64,000 nt of DNA from Trichoplax adhaerens (Eukaryota > Placozoa > Uniplacotomia > Trichoplacea > Trichoplacidae). The position numbers were made by a program, and so were the translations under genes. Location of the stretch: contig NW_002060951.1 of assembly GCF_000150275.1 (NCBI RefSeq), positions 5,329 through 69,328 of the forward strand, written 5' to 3'. The notes beneath the pieces were generated by a model. That model saw only the letters and a list, made by a program, of their open reading frames with translations, did no database searches and was not told the DNA's origin. The first letter of the stretch is position 1. The number at the start of each line of letters is the position of its first letter. This document shows, one piece after another, positions 55,897-64,000 of the stretch.

Positions 55897-58800
55897 ATTA
55901 CCTTAACATGGAGCTGTTAACTCTAGCTATGACAAGTACAGCACTCAAATTAGATGTATAAATCACAATATTACCTTTTAAGCAAATATCCTTAACTCTA
56001 AATTACAGATATTTTTATATAAACTGCTGACTGTATTCTGACATTGTAAACCTTAAATTTGAATTTCCACTCCGTTAGTCTTTTTACGGTGTTTTATTGC
56101 TTATTTATACCGAAATAACTTCAAGTAGAAATTGGATAATATGAGGGTTATAATATAATTTATACAGTAACTTTATAGTAATGTATTTTTTCTTTAACAT
56201 CTGGCTATGCAAAACATAAGCTATTGCTAGTGTGCTTCAGTAACAAAACAACTAGAAAATATTTAGATGTTAATTTTAATGAAAAATTACCTTGCTAGTA
56301 CGGTATTAGGTTACATCTAAAATAATCGAATAGTGAGATAGAATATCTAAAAATTGATGTTCTTAAAATGATCTATTAGATATTGTAACGGAATTTGTCG
56401 TCTTATACATTACATTGTTTATTTATGTACATAAATAATAACTTAATCCTTAAAAGTATAAAAATCTTTTTTAAAATAATTACTTAGTATGTGTTACGAG
56501 CTAGGAATAGCCCTAACTTGCAACAAGGATTGAGAAGATAATTTTTACCGTTTACTACTGTTATTTGGAATACCAGGTAATTTGTATACCAAGGCAGATA
56601 GGGTTTAACACAGGAAGACCTTCAAGACTTACTAGAAAATCATAATCTAATTTATTGTCGGCGAACTCGCCGTTTATGTAGGTTTCGGACCTAAAAGTGG
56701 TTTAGCTACATAAGTCACCTCGTCTATTAGAAATTAACCAAATTAATACCCTAAAGACACTCTATCTATACAGATTAGATACAACCTAATCCTATTAAAT
56801 TTACTTTAACATTAGTAAAATAATTAATACTTATTAATAATTTAACAGATACATATAAAGCTATCCTACTAAGACATTTCCTCTAAACTTAGGAATTGCA
56901 CTTTGAACCTTAACAACCTTGGAGATGATAGATATAATTCAGTTTAGCTGGTCGGCAATTACTATTTTAGTCTATGTAATCCTAAATTAAGGATATCAAC
57001 TTTTAACCTCTAAAATTACAATTAAGGAGACAGCAAAACATTTCTGAGATATAAGCATATATAGAACGTAAAATAGAAATAAAGTATATCTCACGAAGAT
57101 TACTTTCGTGCCAATACGTCATAATAGCCAGTAGCATGTCGCAAATTCGATTCGATTACTAATATCATATCGGTGTTTACAATAAACTCAGTCCTCGGTT
57201 TTGCAAGCTTATATCATGGTATTGCTTATACAAACTTATTGTTCTCTATATCAGATAGCACACGATTTTGGGAATAAATAAATGATACGGAATCCAAGTA
57301 CAGATTCAACGCATATAATTAGAACATGAGAAAATTGCTATGATTTTCTTCCTTCTGCTCTAACTCTGAAATTAGTTAATAAATTCTGATCGTTCATCAA
57401 CCTAGTAACACAGTGTTATCTGAATGGGTAGATTGTGATGAAACTGTTGCTAATAATAACAGACAGGTGGTATATCTTTTTGTGTTAATACCAAATTACT
57501 CGAAAGTGCCTCGACTGGAGTAAGACCACATGAAAGAAGTAGTTTTAAGTGACTGGGTAAATAGTAGGGGAAAACTATTTCTGACTATTTTTTAAGCGCT
57601 ATAAGACGAAGAACTTTATTCCAGTTTGTTTCATATAGCAAGGCTATTCTTTAATCTAGCTATACAGACCATCTAAAATTGTTGCCAGTCATACAGATAG
57701 ATCAAATTATTTATTTACTATCATAAACTACGAATCTCTAAAGTACCCCGGTAGTAACCCTAGATGAATTAAAGGCAGTAGAAAAATAATTCAGAGTTCA
57801 CTACAAGTACGACATGATTAGGATAATAACATAAGGCACATTACTGAGAATGATTAACAGAAAAGCCTGCTCATCAATCTACCTACAGCTTATTTTCCAC
57901 AGTGTTGTCAGTAGTTGAAAATATTACGGATAATTATAATAATAATCTGATAATCACACTAGCCCGTATCTTCACTTGTTGCCCATTATTTCCCAAATTA
58001 GATCCACATTGTTAATCAAAATAAGAGAAAGAACCAGAACAGATGTTTACGGTTGTGTTTGATCTGTCCTTACATGTATATACACATGGTCGTATGCTTC
58101 GTCTATCTACATCCGCAGGTACTTTTGACCTTTGATTCTACATGGCGTAGGAGTTACTAAATTGTATAACAAAGACTACCCATATGGATTGAAACTTATA
58201 AGTAGGAACCAACTGCTGATAAAACGGTAGAGAACACTTAAACCTTAAACCTTCGAATTAATTTGTAAGCTATTATTTACACACATGAATAAAGATTTAT
58301 AAATTTCCTCGCTACTACTAGGTTCTTTGGTATTGACCTATCTTCACAAAATGTATAGTTTATTACATAAACTTTATTCTATCTTTCAGATTTTATCCGC
58401 TTCAGACTACAAATCGTTTTCGTATGATCTTACCTGAAATTAAAACCCAGAAGGTGATATATCCTTGGAGAAAAATTTACACAAGTATATGTACATTTAT
58501 GTAGTGTATTTAGAATATACTGTAACTATATTCTACTCTTAAATATAAACATATTGTATTGCTCTTATATTTAGACAGATCTACAGTCCGCTTAGTCTAC
58601 ATTCATATATAGACTACTGTATTTAGTTATTACGGTACTCGCTGTTTTCTACAATCATCTGCTATTTTGTAACCTGTTATGGTATATGTTGTATCTACTT
58701 CCACAATCCTATTCTCTGCATGTGCTCTATCTTTAAAACTATAAATACCGGCGATTTCTACCTCAGAGTTCATTAGCCTCTCAGTTAGTCTTCTAGTTAG

Positions 58801-59170
58801 TCTCTCACAGTCTAATACTTCTACTCGTTACTCACGACAGCTTGCACGCTGATCTACCGTAACTACCTCACTGTACTTCACATTACTAACCTACAATAAA
58901 GCATAACTTTTATAAACCCTTCGTTGCAATAATTGTAAATGGCGACTAAATCTCAATCCTCTGAGATATCGAATCCTCCATCACAATTTACAAATCTATA
59001 TGCGAGTGAGAACTTGCTTTGATACCTTGATATCCAAATTTTTTTATTAATTTTTACAGTTTTTATTTGACTTCCTTATAGACTACAAGATAAACCTTCT
59101 ACTAGCCCTACGTCGGTATTCTATCAATTTAATATTTTGTTTAAAAAGCAAAGAGTAGTCTCATTTACTA
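55897..59170. other. Intergenic region between the two transporter-like paralogues
   Basis: About 3.3 kb with no exon resembling either paralogue and no other gene that I can support. One structured stretch near 58675-58939 looks like an LTR or promoter (listed separately). The rest is AT-rich. Confidence 0.5.
58675..58939 (+). mobile_element. Candidate solo LTR (or TATA promoter region)
   Basis: Starts tgttatggtatatg. It contains a TATA-like ctataaata at about 58739, a CT/AG-rich transcribed-like stretch, an aataaag polyadenylation-like signal near 58894, and then aattgtaaa directly before tggcgactaaatctc, which could be a tRNA primer-binding site. A short frame beginning MATKSQSSEISNPP overlaps that point. 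The order fits an LTR plus the start of an internal region, but there is no second LTR, target-site duplication or gag/pol in view. An ordinary promoter upstream of paralogue B is the alternative. Confidence 0.28.
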
Positions 59171-62100
59171 ATGGTGAAATCACATGGTCGCCTTCGCCAT
59201 TTCTTTGACGAATACTACAAATATTTCATTATCTGTAAGTAAAAAAAGTTTCTAGCTACATATTATTATAAGTGTTTGTATTTAAATAGCGGAAAAAATC
59301 CCTAGTATTGACTACTTGCACGATATCTAACAGTCTATGTTCCAAATTACATATTAATTATACAGCAATTTGAATATTCGTTTTAAATTAGTCTTCGAAA
59401 TTTCTAGAGCTTACAATATTACGGATATATGAAAAGATTATCTAGGTACCAGCAATTAAATATATCCCTTCTTACTAACAGTTATTTCTGTTTCCCAATC
59501 TTTTTTACAAATTGACTTGCCCTGGATAATAATTATTGGCGGCCTTTTTAAAATATACTACTTAACTTGCGCCAACTGATGATACAGATGGATATTATAT
59601 GAGTGAAAATGTCGTTGGCTCACCAGGAGGTAGGAAGTGTCGATGTCGGAAGAGAATTGCAGACGAGTTTATGCATTCATCTGATAATTATAATTTGTTA
59701 ACCAACTTTTCATAATATCATCAATATAGCCATACCCGACGTTATTGCTCACTCTGGAATACCACCGTTAATTGTCAGCTTTGCGATTAACGCCATAATG
59801 CAAGTATGTGTTAAAAAGAAGGAAACGAAAAAATAAACTTCATAATGGATCATTCTAATAAATAATATTACGCTCCATGCCTAAAAATTGATATGGATAC
59901 CGTATACCTCTTTAAATGTATGCAATCACGACTATTTAAATTTTAACACTTTTTTTTAATTATTGGCTAGGGTTCACTGCTCTTTGCATTTATGACATTG
60001 ATACAGCAAGCTCGTATCATTTTATTCGCCAACATCGATATCTATCAATCTAAGGTAAGATGGCAAATTTATAAATACGAGTAATGCTGCGCGAGTATGT
60101 GCCTAAAATCTTTTCGATTGATAGTTTAAACTGCTGAGACTATAGATATAAAAGACGCTAATATATCTTACGGATCGAATTAAAACAGGGAAAAAATAAT
60201 GATGAAGAATTACCTATGCTTCCACCCATAAGCTTACAAGAAATTGATGAGAAAAATGAAGAAGATCAGTCAGCAGTAAATTGTAGCTCAATTGGTGGTA
60301 TATTTCTACCCACTATTGGCCAGTATATGTTCAGCATTCTCGTCGTATTTATTCTGTAAGTTTGCCTGTCTAATCTTCGAAGTATGACTTACAGATCGGA
60401 TTTGGTCCGAGTTTAATTTTCCTATTAAAGATTTTTGTTAAACCAATTCCTTGTTGCTGTCAATTTTTGGCCTTGGCTCATTAAACTGCTAATTTGTAAC
60501 GCTACTGCAATACGATAGAAGTATATACAATTATTGTATCTAGAATGTTGCTTGAAATGGCATATATCAATATCTTGTGATATTATTTCATATGTAATTT
60601 ACAAGTGAGCTAATTACCTTAACATTTTAGTGATACCAACAGCTGAATTACGTAACTCTTTCTCACCTGTATACACCCCAGTCGTAGAATCGGTGATTTC
60701 TTAATCTAGCCATTGCCGGAATAATGATTGCGCTGAAAGTGGTACTAATTGCCATTAATAAATAACTTATTAAGCTACTGCTGTAAAATGCATACCATTG
60801 TGATGGTAGTTTGTAATTATTAATTGGCTTATCGCCATCCATTTCGATCTATGTAGACAATTGGTCATATCTAAAGCTAATTTATTCGCTACATAATGCA
60901 GCTAAGAATCCTATTAATCGCCGTTTGCTTATTGAACACAATTGACACCAATCATGGTTATTCTGTTTATTCACAAAATAGTATGTCTCGTCGCTATTAT
61001 TGCTATTTTGGAACATTTGCCATATATAAACCTTATTATTTCGTAGTTTATGCAGCGAGTATAAAGTTTATATCTATATACCCTTTTACTTTCTTGACAT
61101 TACTATAACAAATATGAGCTATCATCATTAATTTTTCTTATCAATAGACAACAATTTTAAATAATCGATCTGCTGTAAGCCTCAAAAATTTCCCACTTGA
61201 TGCAATGGCATTGATACTAATATGCCTTTTATTAATTTAAAGACTGTTGATATTACTACGATTATCATCAGACTTTATGAGATGATGAAGTCATTTACTG
61301 ACTGAAATCACTAACTACGTTAATTACTTTTTTGCCTATGTTAGCTAGCAATGATGCCTCTCATTTTATTTATTTAAATTTTGATTTTTTCTAGGATGGG
61401 TGCCCTTGTTGCTGATACTTTAGGAGCGTCACAGAGTTTAGCATCAGTGATGAAGATCAAGTATACTAAACAAAGTTGAAAGAAAAACTTTAAGAATTAT
61501 CGTTGTCTATAACGGAAAATAATTTTACATTCTAGGCCAATCTATGTTGTTCCATTCTTTCTTTGGTTATCGGCAATCCTACCAATTATTTTTGTTCGGT
61601 TTTTTTATCTATCGCTTCCTATCCTGATTCTTATTAAATATATCTTAGTTATTACCATAGTAAGTAGATATTATAGTGAAGATAACGAAAATTGTGCACC
61701 TAATTTTTACAGTTATTTTAAAGACTTGATAATCTATAGGAGATAAAGTAGCGTAAGTTAATAATACTGTTATAAAGTTGTCGATGCCATTCTTTTCTAA
61801 GATTATAGGTGCTCTATGCGCTGGAAATAAGATCAACATCGAGCCGCATACAGACTGGAAATATATTGGCTCTCCAATGCTCTTTATAACCTGCACTTTA
61901 GGTTAGCAAACTATTACATTTTTATTTCTCACTAAGGATGTTAAGATCCAGACAGACTCTTAGCCTAACTTCTAAATAATATAATTGTAGTTTGAAATAA
62001 TATTAATAATACATTACTGAATTGTATTAACTCCAAAAGTAGTTTTCAGGTAGGATTTAGTAACCTGCATAATTAGATATTTAACTGGGCAAATAATAGT

Positions 62101-64000
62101 AGTGTGTATTTACCATTCATATCATTCAATTGACAGGAGCATACGAGATTTTGTCACCATTTGTTTTCGTCCATATAAAACTAACAAAGAAAGAGGTATG
62201 TGATTATTTAAGCTCCAGGTAGCTTAATACTTGAGACTTAGCACTTTTTGTCAGAAAATAGAAAGATAAATCTGTGCTCTTCTTCATGCCGGAATTTTTC
62301 TAATCGATCGATAATCTAAGTAGCAAGTCATTAATAGAAATATTTGCCACAAATCAAAATATTTCCTGGACTGATTAATTCAATACGAAGATGAAACAAT
62401 TCCTCTAACAGTTCATTCGTGTGCAATTAGAATAATTTCTTCTATTTTGAAATTACTGAATTTAATACATATTTCTTTAATAATTCCATCAAGGTTACTC
62501 TTTTTTTCCTTACTGTTGTGGCTGCTATTGTTTCTGTTTGTTTTTTCCAATCATTATGGTATGTCGAATTGTTTCAATGTAACCTATTTATCTAAAATAG
62601 TTTATACGAATTTATATTCTAGATAAATTGACCAGGATATCAGCCTGTGTTTATTAGCTTAATATTTCAAAATAAGTTTATTAACGAGTTTTAACATACG
62701 TCAGAGCATTTTATTGTGATAGAGGGTTCGAAGAGTCGGTAGCTACGGACTTAATAGCCATTCACAGAAAATATGAAAGGGATTTTAATAAAATTATATA
62801 ATGTATTATAGATAGTAGCGGAGGTACGATGCGTTAGTTATGGTAGATCAGCGAGTAAGCTGTAGCGTAGTAACTTGAGGAAGTACTACTAGTGCGACTA
62901 GTGTAACTGACAAATCTGAGGCAGAAATCATCAGTATTATAGATTAAGAGATAGAACACATGTAAAGAACAGGATTGCAGAATTGGACATGACATTTATC
63001 ATAAACGGACAGTGTAATAGCAAATGATTGCAGAAAACAGCGAAAACTGTAGGTGCTATAAATAACTAAACATAACGAGCTATATTTGAGTATAGTAGAA
63101 ATCGACTGTAAAGCTCTCTATACTCGATACAATACAAATTGTATATATTTAAGATTATGCTAAAGGCTACAGTGAATTCTAAATACACTACATTTATAAC
63201 CAAAAGCCTTTAAAATATTGTACTCTTTCAATTACCAAAAGTAGTAATTGCTTCGTAAAAATTCTGTATTAGACCATAACAAATAATCTACGGTACTGTA
63301 CATAGGTAAAGGAATGAATCTATGTACAAGACCATGAAGAAACTATTGCCATAATATTTTATTATAAATTGCAGATTATGTTAAGAGGATAATAATATCT
63401 GCTGGCGATAAAATATTTAGTAGCAATCATTATTGGTTTGACAACTTTCATTGTAATGCTAGCGCCTATAATGTCTTACCGACAGTTTCTCATATCAATA
63501 GTTAACACTTGGTAACTAAAAGCTTTGAAACAGTATTTATTTCTTAAGAATTAATAACATTGATGAGAGGGCACAAATTCATATATAAAGTAGAAACTAT
63601 AATCTTCGACGAATATATGAAGATTAATCCGTATAAAACTGTGCAAAAACTAATGTTATAACGTTTTATGTCAAATTACCTATTAATTCTTCCAAGTATT
63701 AGCATTTACCAATATTAAACATGTAAAATATTACTTTTATAATCTTCCTCATAATATTAGGGCATACGCGGTTTTACGAATAGTTCCTCAAACTTGCCAA
63801 GATGTTCCACATTCGTGGGATAGTCAATTTAGCATAGCGGATAATTCAACTCATCCAAATTGTAATATTTCGCTCGCCTGGTAGGTCAATAATATTTAGT
63901 TAAGTGATTTTAACCGGCCTATATTAAATTATAGAAAGTTTTAAATTACAGTTTGTGATTGAACGGCATTGATTATATTACTCTAGGGCCCATCGTGAAG
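59171..64000 (+). CDS. Multi-pass membrane protein, APC/AAAP-transporter-like (paralogue B), runs off the window
   Basis: Twelve exons in view: 59171-59234, 59588-59629, 59730-59803, 59971-60054, 60189-60355, 61395-61460, 61536-61659, 61802-61901, 62137-62195, 62494-62558, 63761-63880, 63987-64000 and beyond; about 326 codons. Compared with the upstream paralogue, exon lengths 42, 74, 66, 124, 100 and 65 are identical and junction phases match throughout. Aligned landmarks: SGIPPLIVSFAINAIMQ with SGPFPLMVNIIIATIMQ; TLIQQARIIL with TILQQARILL; SLPILILIKYILVI with SLPVLAFIKYVLII; IVPQTCQDVP with IVPQQCQDIS. The N-terminus is shorter and less acidic than in A. Introns 60356-61394 and 62559-63760 are over 1 kb. 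A recent-to-moderate tandem duplicate; probably functional, as all visible splice sites and frames are intact. Confidence 0.78.
60896..61108 (+). CDS. Signal-peptide-like open frame nested in an intron of paralogue B
   Basis: ATG-started frame beginning MQLRILLIAVCLLNTIDTNH, a plausible secretion signal, followed by a possible donor (catg/gttatt) near 60957. It lies inside the 1-kb intron 60356-61394 on the same strand. It could be the first exon of a nested small secreted protein or chance; no second exon was identified. Confidence 0.2.
   Translation: MQLRILLIAVCLLNTIDTNHGYSVYSQNSMSRRYYCYFGTFAIYKPYYFVVYAASIKFISIYPFTFLTLL

Overview
The window is nuclear DNA from a small, AT-rich animal genome. 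Coding regions are broken by many short GT-AG introns (mostly about 60-400 bp). Several genes are typical of animals or eukaryotes: a giant EGF/SRCR/NIDO/AMOP/VWD/SEA membrane protein, SARAF, a prostanoid-receptor-like GPCR, BTF3, PIGW, MUTYH, REX1BD and mitochondrial SCOT. Compactness, base composition and this gene set suggest an early-branching animal, most likely a placozoan (Trichoplax/Hoilungia type). That placement is inference; no marker gene proves it. Gene models were assembled by hand from splice sites, reading phase and family similarity.

Layout. 1-12883 (+): 3' part of a large mucin-like/adhesion membrane protein; its 5' end lies left of the window. 14903-18414 (+): SARAF, store-operated calcium entry regulator. 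19473-22875 (-): OXCT1/SCOT, tail-to-tail with SARAF. 22876-26993: gene-poor, with a dense CAGTA/TACTG array and a perfect 19-bp hairpin. 26994-29533 (+): two-exon class A GPCR resembling prostanoid receptors. 29534-33718: gene-poor, another CAGTA/TACTG array. 33719-35086 (+): BTF3 (NAC beta). 35480-37722 (-): PIGW, 5' exon not found. 39633-43522 (+): MUTYH, 19 exons. 44255-44978 (-): REX1BD, 5' exon not found. 45000-49397: no intact gene recognised; a diverged 200-bp tandem duplication, a CAGTA/TACTG patch and a probable decayed GPCR. 49398-55896 (+): complete 17-exon multi-pass membrane protein. 59171-64000 (+): its tandem paralogue, running off the right edge. I could not name this last family; the fold looks like APC/AAAP-type amino-acid transporters.

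Apart from the tandem pair, the genes are unrelated neighbours rather than a pathway. The most notable features are: exon-module triplication, with a dead EGF exon, in the adhesion protein; two candidate autoproteolysis sites (GDPH and SEA GSIV) in the same protein; strand-switching CAGTA/TACTG pentamer arrays at several intergenic sites; the tandem transporter-like pair with nearly identical exon lengths; and a candidate GC-AG intron plus a C-terminal PIP box in MUTYH.
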